64,000 nucleotides of DNA from Enterococcus florum (GCF_004309355.1 NZ_BJCC01000007.1:90985-154984), one strand, 5' to 3'. Shown: positions 35,479-44,429, counted from the first letter of the stretch. Numbers and translations: made by a program. The notes: generated by a model from the sequence alone, not told the origin.

Positions 35479-36246
35479 TTACAGCTTCTTTAATCCGATT
35501 TGAGCAGCCCCAATCGCACCAGCATATTGCGACAGCTCATTGCGATGAACGGGGGCATGGACATATTCCGAAAGAATATTGGAAAATGCGATACTTTTGG
35601 AAAGGCCGCCAGTGAACAGCACCTCTTCGCCTCTTTTAGGTCGAAGCTTAGAATATTGACTGCTGATCCGTTTCGCGATGGAATGCAGAACCCCCGATGC
35701 GATCGCTTCCCGGCTTTCTCCTTTGGAGATCAAACCGATTACCTCAGATTCAGCGAAAACCGTACACATGCTGTTGATCATGACCGGCGAAGCATCCGCT
35801 ACGAACGGATCCAGTTTTTCGATCTGCTCTCCCAATGTCCGCATCATCACCTCAACGAATCGGCCAGTTCCAGCCGCACAACGGTCATTCATATTAAATT
35901 CTGTTACGGTGCCTTTTCCATTTAACTGGATCGTTTTGCAGTCTTGACCGCCAATATCAATCACCTGTTTGATGCCAGGGAATAAAAACTCTGCTCCCTT
36001 GCCATGACACGTGATCTCGGTAACTACCAAGTCAGCCGTCAACAGCTTTCTGCCGTAGCCCGTCGTAACCAGTCTTCGCTTGTCCGCATCGATGGCATGC
36101 TTCTGTTGAAAAAAATCAATGACCTCCTGCATGGCCCCTCGAGGATCGCCTTCCGTTGCGATCAAGTATTGATCGACCAACGTTTCTTCTTCGAACAAAC
36201 CCCCCTTGGTCGTGGTCGAGCCTGAATCTAAACCGATGTAGTACAT
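35479..36246 (-). CDS. BcrA/BadF/YjiL-type ATPase, activator of a 2-hydroxyacyl-CoA dehydratase-like protein
   Basis: A 255-residue ASKHA-fold ATPase that delivers low-potential electrons. Seen: GLDSGSTTTKG (phosphate 1), DIGGQDCK (phosphate 2), and the two cluster cysteines of NDRCAAGTGRF and SMCTVFAESE that bind one [4Fe-4S] between two subunits. LFTGGLSKS is the adenosine motif. It overlaps the partner gene by 19 bases, the usual pairing of reductase and double-cubane protein. Oxygen-sensitive by nature of the family. Confidence 0.9.
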   Translation of the reverse strand: MYYIGLDSGSTTTKGGLFEEETLVDQYLIATEGDPRGAMQEVIDFFQQKHAIDADKRRLVTTGYGRKLLTADLVVTEITCHGKGAEFLFPGIKQVIDIGGQDCKTIQLNGKGTVTEFNMNDRCAAGTGRFVEVMMRTLGEQIEKLDPFVADASPVMINSMCTVFAESEVIGLISKGESREAIASGVLHSIAKRISSQYSKLRPKRGEEVLFTGGLSKSIAFSNILSEYVHAPVHRNELSQYAGAIGAAQIGLKKL

Positions 36247-37412
36247 GCGTTTTCTTCCTCCAGCATTTCAATAAAGGCGGTTACCCGTGTGTTGATCTGC
36301 TCGATGTCTGACGTGGAATAATCGGTTTCCAAATACAGGTACGGGGTATTCTTTTCCTCGTTCAAAAAACGCTTGATCTTTAAGGATTCGACAGAAAATG
36401 GAATACAGTTTTGCAGGACCATGTCGACAACTCCATCAACCTGATAATCATCGATCATTTTGCTTAACAATTCCTTTCGAGGCTGGTTGTTCGACATGCA
36501 GGCACAGCCGATATTGATGTATTTATCTGTCAGCGCTTGATAAACGTCCGCCTGATCCTCTTCCACCAACCGCTCCACAGCTTTGCTTACGGTACAATTT
36601 TCATAAGCCACGACAATCCCGCCATTTTCTTCGATCGCCCGGATCACTTTTTCGGTGACTCCGCCCATCGGAGAACCAGTGATCAAAATTCTTGGCTGTT
36701 TAGCGAGCTTTTCTCCTGCGGCGTAGGAGCGCTTGACCTTCTCGGTAGTTTCTTCCAGCGTCTGGATGACTTCTTCCTTGTCGAACTTGTATTGGGATCC
36801 GTACATGACTTGAAAAATCTCGGTTCCACTGATTGCTGGCGGATTCAGTTGGCCCAACCGATAAAAATTCTGTTTGGCACGACGTTCGCGATTCTTTAAG
36901 CGGATCGCTTCTTGGATCTGCTCTTCTGTGATCTCTACCTCAAAAAAGGCCTCCAATTTTTCTTTAAAGCGTACCAGTTCACTGTACCAAAGCTGCTTGC
37001 TTGCTTCGCTGTCTCGATTATGCGGCAGGTGCATCAAATAGGTATTTTTGAATTCCTCCATATATTCATACATCTTCTTTTTCCCATCACAGGTAGTTTC
37101 TCCCACCACTAGATCAGAAAAATAGAAATACGGACACTTATCGGTCTTTCCGAAGCCATAGCTGGATTTGATTAACGGACACAAATTCCGCGGCAAGTCC
37201 TCTTCCGCGTCCGGGATCGTTTCATCCGAGGTCGAGCATAGACTGATCTGCACCGCACCGCTGGCCATCACCAGTTCCTCCGGCATAAACGTACAATACA
37301 CGCCAACCACTGGCTGTCCTTGTTCTTTCAATTTTTTTACGGTTAAGAAGCCCTGTCTGCGTGCTTCTCCAAATTCATCAAATACTTCAGGCAGTTCTGT
37401 TTGTAAGTTCAT
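36228..37412 (-). CDS. 2-hydroxyacyl-CoA dehydratase D-like/double-cubane cluster protein (YjiM type)
   Basis: A 394-residue protein of the HgdB/FldB/YjiM family. Cysteines that could bind clusters: LCST, NLCPLIKSSYG, DKCPYF, GETTCDGKKK, GCACMSN and QNCIPF. This count, and the single dehydratase gene next to one activator, fit the double-cubane cluster proteins, which reduce small molecules, rather than the two-subunit acyl-CoA dehydratases. There is no second subunit nearby. It follows a cystine-type symporter gene, hinting at a sulfur substrate, but the reaction is not known. Confidence 0.85.
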   Translation of the reverse strand: MNLQTELPEVFDEFGEARRQGFLTVKKLKEQGQPVVGVYCTFMPEELVMASGAVQISLCSTSDETIPDAEEDLPRNLCPLIKSSYGFGKTDKCPYFYFSDLVVGETTCDGKKKMYEYMEEFKNTYLMHLPHNRDSEASKQLWYSELVRFKEKLEAFFEVEITEEQIQEAIRLKNRERRAKQNFYRLGQLNPPAISGTEIFQVMYGSQYKFDKEEVIQTLEETTEKVKRSYAAGEKLAKQPRILITGSPMGGVTEKVIRAIEENGGIVVAYENCTVSKAVERLVEEDQADVYQALTDKYINIGCACMSNNQPRKELLSKMIDDYQVDGVVDMVLQNCIPFSVESLKIKRFLNEEKNTPYLYLETDYSTSDIEQINTRVTAFIEMLEEENACTTSV

Positions 37413-37448
37413 AATTGGTTTTCCTCCCCATTCTATCGATTGCTTCTT

Positions 37449-38813
37449 CTAATTCAAGGTAAGATCGGATGCTTTCGCTTCCTTCAAATCAATGCCGTTG
37501 ACTTTGCAAGTCACTGCGCTAGCCACCACACCACCGTTCAAATTGACCACAGTACGCCCCATGTCGACTAACGGTTCGATCGCGATAAATACGCCCGCCA
37601 ACCCAACTGGCAAACCCAACGCAGATAAGGTGATGATTGTCGCCACCGTTCCGCCGCCACCTGTTCCTGCGATCCCAAAAGAGGTCATCGCAATCATGAA
37701 GGCCGCATAGAAAAGAAACTGCGGTGAAATCGGATTGATGCCTTGCGTCATTGCCACGATTGCAATGATGATCCCTGGATATAACCCGGCACAGCCGCAC
37801 ATGCCCATAGAAGTGGCGAACGAAGCACTCAAGCTTGAGATCCCCTTCGGAATCGAAAGATCTTCCTGCATTTCAATATTCATCGCCATAGAACCGGCAC
37901 TTGAAGCCGTAATGAAGGCAAACGATAACACCGGAAAGGCCCGTTTCAAATAGCGCAAAGGCGAAATGCCGCAGAAGGCGATGATCACTAACTGAAGAGC
38001 AAAGACAATCAGCATCGCCACGTAACAAGCCACAAAAAATTGCGCCAATTTCCAAACCGCTGAAAGATCATTGTTCACGATTGTCGTGACCATAATGGTG
38101 AATACTGCATAGGGAGCAAACGAAAGGAACAGACGCACGACTGACATGATGATTTCATAAATGCTATCCATCCATTGTTTAAAAAAGGCAGCTTCCTGTG
38201 GCTTTCTTTCCTTGATCTTTAAATAAGCAATGCCTAAGAAAAGGGTAAAAATCACAACTCCCAAGGTGGCGCTCGCGCGCTGTCCGGTCATATCATAAAA
38301 GGGATTAGATGGGAAAATAGCAATGATTTTTTGCGGCAGTGACAACGTATGGTCGCCACCGGCTACATAATTCTGCTCAATTTCGGTGGCAGCACTCAAT
38401 GCCGTTTGGGAAAGCGTGAAGGTTTTTCCGTCGATATTGGCGAAATACCCCGTCGCAATCCCCACCATTCCGGCAATTCCCGCAAAGGTAATCAAGGTTC
38501 CTACGATCGTCACCCCTAATTTGACCACGTTGGTTTTCATTTCGATTTTTGTAAAAGCAAGTAAGACACAAACCATAACCAAGGGAATGGCGATCATTTG
38601 CAGCAGCTTGACATAGACACTGCCAATGATGCTGATCCAGTCAGAAAAGACAGTCCCATCAGTGGAAGACAATAGCTGATTGAACACGATCCCTAAGATG
38701 ACTCCGATTCCTAAAGCCAAGACAACACGTTTCGAGAAAGGTACTTTTTTCTTTTTTAGATAAATCAATCCATAAATTACTGCAGCCATAATGACAAATG
38801 ATACGAATAACAT
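37449..38813 (-). CDS. L-cystine/dicarboxylate-type cation symporter (TcyP-like)
   Basis: A 454-residue DAACS-family symporter with about eight helices and the re-entrant signatures AFITASSAGSMA and GTGGGGTVATIITLSALGLP, and a final VVNLNGG-VVASAV helix. The long N-terminus and sequence style favour the TcyP/YhcL L-cystine group over glutamate or C4-dicarboxylate carriers. It is first in a three-gene operon and is preceded by a leader of about 280 nt with an intrinsic terminator. The ATG at 38813 follows TAGGAGAG. Confidence 0.82.
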   Translation of the reverse strand: MLFVSFVIMAAVIYGLIYLKKKKVPFSKRVVLALGIGVILGIVFNQLLSSTDGTVFSDWISIIGSVYVKLLQMIAIPLVMVCVLLAFTKIEMKTNVVKLGVTIVGTLITFAGIAGMVGIATGYFANIDGKTFTLSQTALSAATEIEQNYVAGGDHTLSLPQKIIAIFPSNPFYDMTGQRASATLGVVIFTLFLGIAYLKIKERKPQEAAFFKQWMDSIYEIIMSVVRLFLSFAPYAVFTIMVTTIVNNDLSAVWKLAQFFVACYVAMLIVFALQLVIIAFCGISPLRYLKRAFPVLSFAFITASSAGSMAMNIEMQEDLSIPKGISSLSASFATSMGMCGCAGLYPGIIIAIVAMTQGINPISPQFLFYAAFMIAMTSFGIAGTGGGGTVATIITLSALGLPVGLAGVFIAIEPLVDMGRTVVNLNGGVVASAVTCKVNGIDLKEAKASDLTLN

Positions 38814-38884
38814 GTTTACACTCTCCTATTTTTCAGAATAGAAGTCTGCTTCTTCCTGTTTGCCGAAGAATATCAGTCCACGAC

Positions 38885-38911
38885 AAAAAAACATACTTTT
38901 TTGCAGTATGT
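38885..38911 (-). terminator. Intrinsic terminator inside the leader
   Basis: ACATACT and AGTATGT pair across seven bases and are followed by seven T on the minus strand, 72 bases before the symporter ATG. A terminator in this place implies regulated read-through. Confidence 0.75.
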
Positions 38912-38997
38912 CTCCAGTCGGGCAACTCAAATAAATGTGAATACTCTCACATTTCATGCGAAATAAAAAAGCGTCGACTGGTGGAAAGAAACGAACT

Positions 38998-39087
38998 TCA
39001 CGGACTTAGAACCTCTAAGATTGCCCGAGTGTCACAGTCATAGATGCAATTGAAACATTTCTTCCACCTCCCACGTTCAAAAAACAT
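38998..39087 (-). CDS. Possible Cys-rich leader peptide, 29 residues
   Basis: Frame of 29 codons with three cysteine codons close together at positions 11, 14 and 18 (KKCFNCIYDCD). GGGAG lies seven bases before the ATG, but may be at or just ahead of the predicted transcript start, so translation is uncertain. If real, cysteine-tRNA supply could decide leader folding before a cystine importer. The competing six-codon frame MFQLHL has a much better ribosome-binding site. Confidence 0.25.
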   Translation of the reverse strand: MFFERGRWKKCFNCIYDCDTRAILEVLSP

Positions 39088-39100
39088 TTTCTTCTCCCAA

Positions 39101-39129
39101 AGTATAACGAAAAGGGTTTCTCAAAACAA
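39101..39129 (-). promoter_or_regulatory. Predicted promoter of the cystine/double-cubane operon
   Basis: TTGTTT, 17 bases, TATACT on the minus strand. Start of transcription expected near 39094. Confidence 0.6.
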
Positions 39130-39162
39130 TATTTGAGAAGAATTCTCAGTTAGTAGAAAAGA

Positions 39163-39198
39163 CGAAAAAGCCATCGAACTCTACTAAGATCGATGGCT
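39163..39198 (-). terminator. Terminator of the 28-residue microprotein gene
   Basis: GCCATCGA and TCGATGGC pair across 12 bases, then T5. It lies 14 bases after the stop codon. Confidence 0.85.
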
Positions 39199-39211
39199 TC
39201 CGTGAATGCCC

Positions 39212-39298
39212 TTATTTCTTTGCTTGCTTTCTTTTGCGAAGCACCGATACGATCATCGCTGCACTTACCGCTGCTGCTGATACTAATACTTGATCCAT
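39212..39298 (-). CDS. 28-residue membrane microprotein
   Basis: Reads MDQVLVSAAAVSAAMIVSVL then RKRKQAKK: a single hydrophobic helix of about 17 residues with an acidic N-terminus and a strongly basic tail, so the C-terminus should stay in the cytosol. AAAGGAG stands ten bases before the ATG at 39298 and a clear terminator follows. This gene-sized unit with its own signals is convincing although too short for most gene finders. Function unknown; the form resembles small regulatory or toxin-like membrane peptides. Confidence 0.65.
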   Translation of the reverse strand: MDQVLVSAAAVSAAMIVSVLRKRKQAKK

Positions 39299-39413
39299 TT
39301 TCAACCCGCTCCTTTGTCCTTTTGTTGTTCTTATCATATCAACCTGGTGCCTATGATTCTACTTACAAAAGGATCCCGCAGCTTACAGTTGTGAAAGATT
39401 GAAACTTGATTCT

Positions 39414-40418
39414 TTACAGCCGATTGATGACTTCGTCCACATTCTTGATGGTTACCGAGATCGTACCGTCTGGATTATTGATAAATTCAATCAAGTCAGG
39501 ATTTCGATAGACCTCCAAAGGAACGATCAATTCGATGCCATTCGACAGTTTTAGTTTTTGCTTGCTATATTTCTTTTCCGTGATTTCCATGACTTCTTTA
39601 GGCAGCGTCGCCTGATCGACATAGCCTTTTTCAACGACCTCTTCTTGGAAGGCCAGCTGTGCTGAAATGTTGTCTTTGAAGACTTTTTTCGCAACAGCCT
39701 TGGCATTCAATGCGCCATTTTCTTCCACCGATTCATAGACCGCTTCCTTTACATCGGCAATGATGTCATGCTTAGGGTTTTCAAATTTTGTCCCGATTTG
39801 CTCAGCGACTTTTTTGATGACTTTGACATTCTCTTCTAAAGAAGGCACGGGTTCACTTTCGATAACCTGCGTTGAAAAGTACAAGCGCTTTTCACCAGAA
39901 AAAGGATATTTCTTTTCGATCAACTCATAGCTCAAGTTGCTGAGATGAACAGTCAAGCCTTCATCTGCTTTCTGGGTTTTACCAGACAACAATGCACGGT
40001 GAACGATTAATTCGTTCCTCAAGCCGGTCTCGTCAGAATCGACTAAATGGGTGTAGCCTTCATGGTAATTCACCTTCAAAAAGGCCAAATACAATTGTGT
40101 ATCCTCTTCATACAATGCAACAAAAGCGTCTGCACTCGGTGCTTCTTCGCTTTCCGCGTAAGCTGCATACCAGCGTTCCACGATTTTTTCGCTTGAGGTT
40201 AAAAAATCGTGCTCCGATTGTCGCACAAGCTGGGCAAAGTCAGAATCTTCCGCTAGAATGCCGGTTTTAGTCTGTGCAGAAGAGAGCTTTTGGATTTTTT
40301 TGATTAAATACTCACGCACATACTCCTTGCTTAGATCCAACTCCTGTTGGCTAAAAATTGGACTGCCGGATTCACGATCAATGATATGCAAAGCCGCTTT
40401 TTTTAAATAGATATCCAT
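39414..40418 (-). CDS. NA37/YejK-type nucleoid-associated protein
   Basis: A 334-residue soluble protein. It begins MDIYLKKAALHIIDRESG and has the NA37-type central region with LLSGKTQKADEGLTVHLSNLSYELIEKKYPF, then HDIIADVKEAVYESVEENG. The C-terminus ends in beta strands (LSNGIELIVPLEVY). Family members bind the nucleoid; phage and plasmid anti-defence roles have been proposed for relatives. ATG at 40418; monocistronic. Confidence 0.7.
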   Translation of the reverse strand: MDIYLKKAALHIIDRESGSPIFSQQELDLSKEYVREYLIKKIQKLSSAQTKTGILAEDSDFAQLVRQSEHDFLTSSEKIVERWYAAYAESEEAPSADAFVALYEEDTQLYLAFLKVNYHEGYTHLVDSDETGLRNELIVHRALLSGKTQKADEGLTVHLSNLSYELIEKKYPFSGEKRLYFSTQVIESEPVPSLEENVKVIKKVAEQIGTKFENPKHDIIADVKEAVYESVEENGALNAKAVAKKVFKDNISAQLAFQEEVVEKGYVDQATLPKEVMEITEKKYSKQKLKLSNGIELIVPLEVYRNPDLIEFINNPDGTISVTIKNVDEVINRL

Positions 40419-40481
40419 GGTTTCCCTACTTCCTAATTGATAACTTAGCTATCATACCACAGGAACTCAGGGAGTTGGCAA

Positions 40482-41040
40482 CTATTTATTTTCATTCTTC
40501 AAGCGGCCGTCTTCCATGTGATAGACCTTATCGCTCCATTGGGTCATCCGCTCATCGTGTGTCACCATGACGATCGCTTTTTGCCGTTCATGTGCTTCTC
40601 GGGCCAACAGCTTGACTTCGTCATAGGCATGTTCTGAGTCAAGACTGGCCGTCGGTTCATTGAACAGGGAACGAGCGATCGCCACTCGCTGCCTTTTCGG
40701 TGTTTCTTTTCCTTTCGGTCTTCTCAACGAACTCAAACTGTTCACTGATTTTTAAAAAGAGAAGCAAATTGGCGCTTTGTAAAATGAAGCCGATTTCCTT
40801 AAAGCGGGTTTTACGTTTCTTTTCAGACAGAGGGGTACTGTTTTAGCCGTTGATGCGGATCATTCCCTCGTCAGTGTCTGTAACCCGCCGGCGATCGTTA
40901 GAAAAGTCCTTTCCCCATAACCTAAAGGTCCGATGACGCTGACGAATTCACCTTGCTTAACGGTAAAATTGGACGTGGTTCGAATACTGCCAGTCGAAAA
41001 AAGCAGCAGAAGAAGAAATCGAAATTTCTGCCTTCCACTG
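40482..41040 (-). pseudogene. Decayed ABC transporter ATPase
   Basis: Remnant of a YxdL/LolD-type ATPase directly after the permease gene. Still readable: a damaged Walker A (IGPLGYGERTF), IRING followed by an in-frame TAA, a Q-loop IGFILQSANLL, part of the signature-to-Walker B region (KRQRVAIARSLFNEPTASLDSE, where the residues before DEPT are deleted), and a good H-loop (VMVTHDERM). At least one frameshift and one stop break it. The intact ATPase for this exporter is at 43728-44429, so this is a dead duplicate. Confidence 0.8.
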
Positions 41041-41051
41041 CTCTAGATGCC

Positions 41052-43718
41052 TTATTCATTTGATTTCAATGCATCGATCATGTTGATGTGTTTTAGCTTC
41101 ACGTGCGTGACCAGCATCACGATCAATGTAAAAACGATGGTCAACCCGCCTGAAATAGCGTAGGCCGTCCAATTGATCACCAAGGGAAAAATAATAGTTT
41201 CCATTGAGGCTTGGTGCAGAATAAAGGCAGTCAATAAATAGCCAACGCCGTATCCTGCAACGATGCCCAGTAATGTAAAGATGATATTTTCTCGGAAAAT
41301 ATACATCGTGACTTCCTTGTCGAAGAAACCCAATACCTTGATCGTGGACAGTTCTCGAATCCGTTCAGAAACATTGATATTGGTCAAATTGTACAAAACA
41401 ACAAAGGCCAGTGAGCCCGACAAGACCACAAAAATTAATACGATTGCATCCAAATTGGCCATCGATTCTTCTTGAGCTTCTATCTGGTCAGACATAAACG
41501 AGGTATTGACGACCCGTTTGCTGTCTAATAAGCGCTCAGCTAGTGACTTCTCTTGCTTTTCAGTCATGTTCTCCGTTCGAATAAAGAACGCATTCGGTTG
41601 AAGCTCCTGATCGAACTGCTGCTGGTAGAATTCTTTGGAAAGATAAAGAAAATTTCCTAGATAATTCTCAACAACAGCAGCGACCGGCAAGGTCACCTTT
41701 TGCTGATCCTCATCATAGATCGTCAGCGCATCTCCAGCCTGTATATCAAAAAGATCAGCCAGCTTTTCAGTTACAACCACACCTTCATCGGACAAGCTGT
41801 CTTCTGTGCCTGCACTATTTCTCAAATGCACATATTGTTCAAAGGCTTCTGCATCCTCAGGAACCATCATGGTCACCTGCTGCGTTGCCTGACCGGATTT
41901 TCGAACATCGACCGTTGAACTAAAGAACGGCAGGTTGGAAGAAATTTGCTTCGTATCGTTCAAGATCGTTTCAACCGCTTCGCGATCTTCTGAAGCCAAA
42001 TGATCTTCAGATAAAGTGACGATTCCTTGATAATCAATGATCGGACCAAATTGCTTTTCGGTCACAGAACCCAGCGAATCCTTCAGACCAACCCCGGCCA
42101 CCATCAACCCAGCACAGCCGGATATCCCGATGATCGCCATGACCATCCTGGATTTGTAGCGCAAAAGATTCCGATAGCTGACCTTCTGGTTGAAGCTTAA
42201 CCGCGACCACAGAGGCCTGATGTATTCTAAGAAAATGCGCTTCCCAGGTTTTGGTGCCTTAGGCTGCAGCAAATGCGCCGGTTTTTCCCGCAAATCGTTT
42301 AGTAAAACCACCAAGGCTGAACCGAGACTGGCAATCAGAAAGGCTGCAGCAGCTTGCAGGATCGGCCGAGCTGAATAAAAGGTGTTCAACTGAGTAAAAT
42401 TGTAGCGGTCGCTGGACAAGAAGAAAATCAACCTTGGCAATGTTTCCGTACCGATCACGCTGCCTAACAAAATACCGATCGCTGAAGCCAGTGTGGCGTA
42501 AATAATGTACTTTTTAGCAATCTCAAATTTACTGTAGCCCAAAGCTTTGAGGGTCCCGATCTCCCGGCGATTTTCCTCTACCATTCGTGTCATCGTCGTG
42601 AAAGTGATCAAAGCCGCGATGAAGAAGAAAAAGACTGGAAACACATTGGCGATCGCTGCAATTCGTTCGGAAAGGTCCCCGTACTCTTGGAAGCCTGGAT
42701 TATCCGAGCGAACATTGAACGAGTAGGCAGGTGTCTTCATCGCGTTTATCTCTTGTTCCTGCTCAGCGATCTCTCTTTGGCCCGACTCTAACGCTTGGCG
42801 ATTCTTCGTTAGTTCTTGCTGGGCTTGATTCAGCTGCTCTCGTTGTTCTTCTGGGAGGCGTTCGATCATTTCCTTTTGCTGATCCAGCTGCTGCTGGGCC
42901 TCCTCTACTTCCGCCAGACCAGAAGTGAGTTTTTCTTTTTCAGGCCTCAACGCTTCCTGTGCAGTTTGCTGGATTTCCTCTGCCCGTTCTTCAGGACGCT
43001 CTGAAAATCCTTCCTTGAGTTCATCCCGCTTTTCTTCTATCTTTTTCTCATAGGTCGAGCCATACGTTTGGTAGGCTTCGGCAGAAGGATCGCGCAGGTA
43101 AAGAATACTGTAGACTTCGGAATCAAAGTTTTCTTCTGGAATGTAGGCAAAATAATCGACACTGCCATTTCCTACATTGGTTAATCCACGTTCTTCAGTG
43201 CTGATAAACATCGGCGAATTGGCAAAACCCACGATCGTATAGTCGCTTTTTTTCAACTGATCGGGTTGATCAAATCCATATTTCTGATTCAAACGATAGC
43301 CAAAATCCTTGGCTTTGCTGTCTAAAACGATTTCTTGCTGCTTTTTCGGCAATCGTCCTTCGGTTAGAACAAGCTGGTTCTGCTGGTTTTTATTCGCATA
43401 CGAAAAAACCTGAGCCACTTCATTTTTGGTGGAATCTGCGTAAAAAAAGTGATAGCCTGGCTCGACCTCGACACCATTGACTGCTTCCGCTGCCTCAACA
43501 TCCTCTTCAGTCAAACCAGCCGTTGATACGATCTGAAAGTCCGACAGATCCTGTTGGTTCACATAGCGGCTGGCGGAGGAATTTAGGATCGGTCCCGTGG
43601 CTTTGATCCCCACATACAGCATGGTGCCTAAAAAGATGATCAAAATGATCGCGATAAAACGACCTTTCGAATAGGCGATTTCCCGAAAACTGGCTTTTAG
43701 ATAGGTTCTATTTTTCAT
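41052..43718 (-). CDS. FtsX-like ABC permease with coiled-coil insert
   Basis: An 888-residue permease with one N-terminal helix, a large external domain, three helices near residues 360-470, a second external domain, and three C-terminal helices with the FtsX motif (ERIRELSTIKVLGFFDKEV). A Gln/Glu-rich coiled coil spans about residues 235-325 in the first external domain. The start is ATG at 43718 with TAGGTGG five bases upstream, ten bases after the ATPase stop. The transporter probably exports or senses a lipid or peptide; the substrate is unknown. Confidence 0.87.
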   Translation of the reverse strand: MKNRTYLKASFREIAYSKGRFIAIILIIFLGTMLYVGIKATGPILNSSASRYVNQQDLSDFQIVSTAGLTEEDVEAAEAVNGVEVEPGYHFFYADSTKNEVAQVFSYANKNQQNQLVLTEGRLPKKQQEIVLDSKAKDFGYRLNQKYGFDQPDQLKKSDYTIVGFANSPMFISTEERGLTNVGNGSVDYFAYIPEENFDSEVYSILYLRDPSAEAYQTYGSTYEKKIEEKRDELKEGFSERPEERAEEIQQTAQEALRPEKEKLTSGLAEVEEAQQQLDQQKEMIERLPEEQREQLNQAQQELTKNRQALESGQREIAEQEQEINAMKTPAYSFNVRSDNPGFQEYGDLSERIAAIANVFPVFFFFIAALITFTTMTRMVEENRREIGTLKALGYSKFEIAKKYIIYATLASAIGILLGSVIGTETLPRLIFFLSSDRYNFTQLNTFYSARPILQAAAAFLIASLGSALVVLLNDLREKPAHLLQPKAPKPGKRIFLEYIRPLWSRLSFNQKVSYRNLLRYKSRMVMAIIGISGCAGLMVAGVGLKDSLGSVTEKQFGPIIDYQGIVTLSEDHLASEDREAVETILNDTKQISSNLPFFSSTVDVRKSGQATQQVTMMVPEDAEAFEQYVHLRNSAGTEDSLSDEGVVVTEKLADLFDIQAGDALTIYDEDQQKVTLPVAAVVENYLGNFLYLSKEFYQQQFDQELQPNAFFIRTENMTEKQEKSLAERLLDSKRVVNTSFMSDQIEAQEESMANLDAIVLIFVVLSGSLAFVVLYNLTNINVSERIRELSTIKVLGFFDKEVTMYIFRENIIFTLLGIVAGYGVGYLLTAFILHQASMETIIFPLVINWTAYAISGGLTIVFTLIVMLVTHVKLKHINMIDALKSNE

Positions 43719-43727
43719 CTGATCCAC

Positions 43728-44429
43728 CTACCATGTGATCTCATCGATGGAGATGGGCTGCGGATTTTCCTCCACAGCGCGTACCTGTGCGTCATTGATG
43801 CGGATCACACGATCTGCCATTTGTGCAATCGCAGAATTGTGGGTGATAATCAGCACCGTATTTCCCTCGATGCGGCTGGCATTTTGCAAAAGCTTCAAAA
43901 TCTGTTTGCCGGTCTCAAAGTCCAACGCCCCTGTCGGCTCATCGCACAGCAAAAGCTTTGGATTTTTAGCCAATGCTCTTGCAATCGATACCCGCTGCTG
44001 TTCCCCGCCAGACAATTGCGCAGGAAAATTGTTCAAACGATGGTCCAAACCGACCTGCTTTAAGACCGTTTCCGGATCCAATGCCTTTGGCGATACCTCT
44101 GTTGCCAGCTCAACGTTTTCTTTTGTTGTTAAGTTTGGGACCAAATTATAAAACTGGAAGACAAAACCGACATCTTCTCTTCGATAGGCAGTCAGCTGCT
44201 TCTCAGAAAATTGCGCAATGTCAGTGCCATCGATCAGGATCTTTCCATCATCTGGCGCATCCATTCCACCTAATATATTCAAAACCGTCGATTTCCCCGC
44301 TCCACTAGGGCCAAGAATGACCGCCAGTTCCCCTTTTTTTATGCTAAAGGACAGATCATCATTTGCGGTAATGACCGTTTCTCCCATTTTGTAACGTTTT
44401 GATACATGTTGTACTTCTACATAATTCAT
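43728..44429 (-). CDS. ABC transporter ATPase, LolD/YxdL type
   Basis: A 233-residue ATPase with Walker A GPSGAGKST, signature LSGGEQQR, Walker B LLLCDEPTGALD, and H-loop ITHNS. The start at MNYVEVQHV (44429) follows GGAGG; the longer frame includes the promoter and is rejected. It forms an operon with the permease and is divergent from a TetR-type regulator. Confidence 0.93.
   Translation of the reverse strand: MNYVEVQHVSKRYKMGETVITANDDLSFSIKKGELAVILGPSGAGKSTVLNILGGMDAPDDGKILIDGTDIAQFSEKQLTAYRREDVGFVFQFYNLVPNLTTKENVELATEVSPKALDPETVLKQVGLDHRLNNFPAQLSGGEQQRVSIARALAKNPKLLLCDEPTGALDFETGKQILKLLQNASRIEGNTVLIITHNSAIAQMADRVIRINDAQVRAVEENPQPISIDEITW

Larger units (their letters stand above)
38814..39094 (-). 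promoter_or_regulatory. Structured leader RNA upstream of the cystine/double-cubane operon
   Basis: Between the predicted promoter (39101-39129) and the symporter ATG lie several complementary segments. CTTAGA/TCTAAG forms a hairpin (39019-39005). AAATGTGA/TCACATTT forms another (about 38955-38934). CGGGCAA (39027-39021) can pair with TTGCCCG (38925-38919), while CCAGTCG (38981-38975) can pair with CGACTGG (38920-38914); these two long-range pairings share two bases and compete. A terminator follows at 38885-38911. A consensus-quality Shine-Dalgarno (GGGAGGTGG, 39072-39064) sits eight bases before a six-codon frame (MFQLHL, 39058-39038). No T-box or SAM-I core was found. Ligand or signal unknown. 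Confidence 0.6.

Noticed and set aside
38814..39094. T-box or SAM riboswitch before the cystine symporter
   Set aside because: The T-box antiterminator core (GGTGGNACCGCG type) and the SAM-I conserved core are absent; only generic terminator logic is visible.
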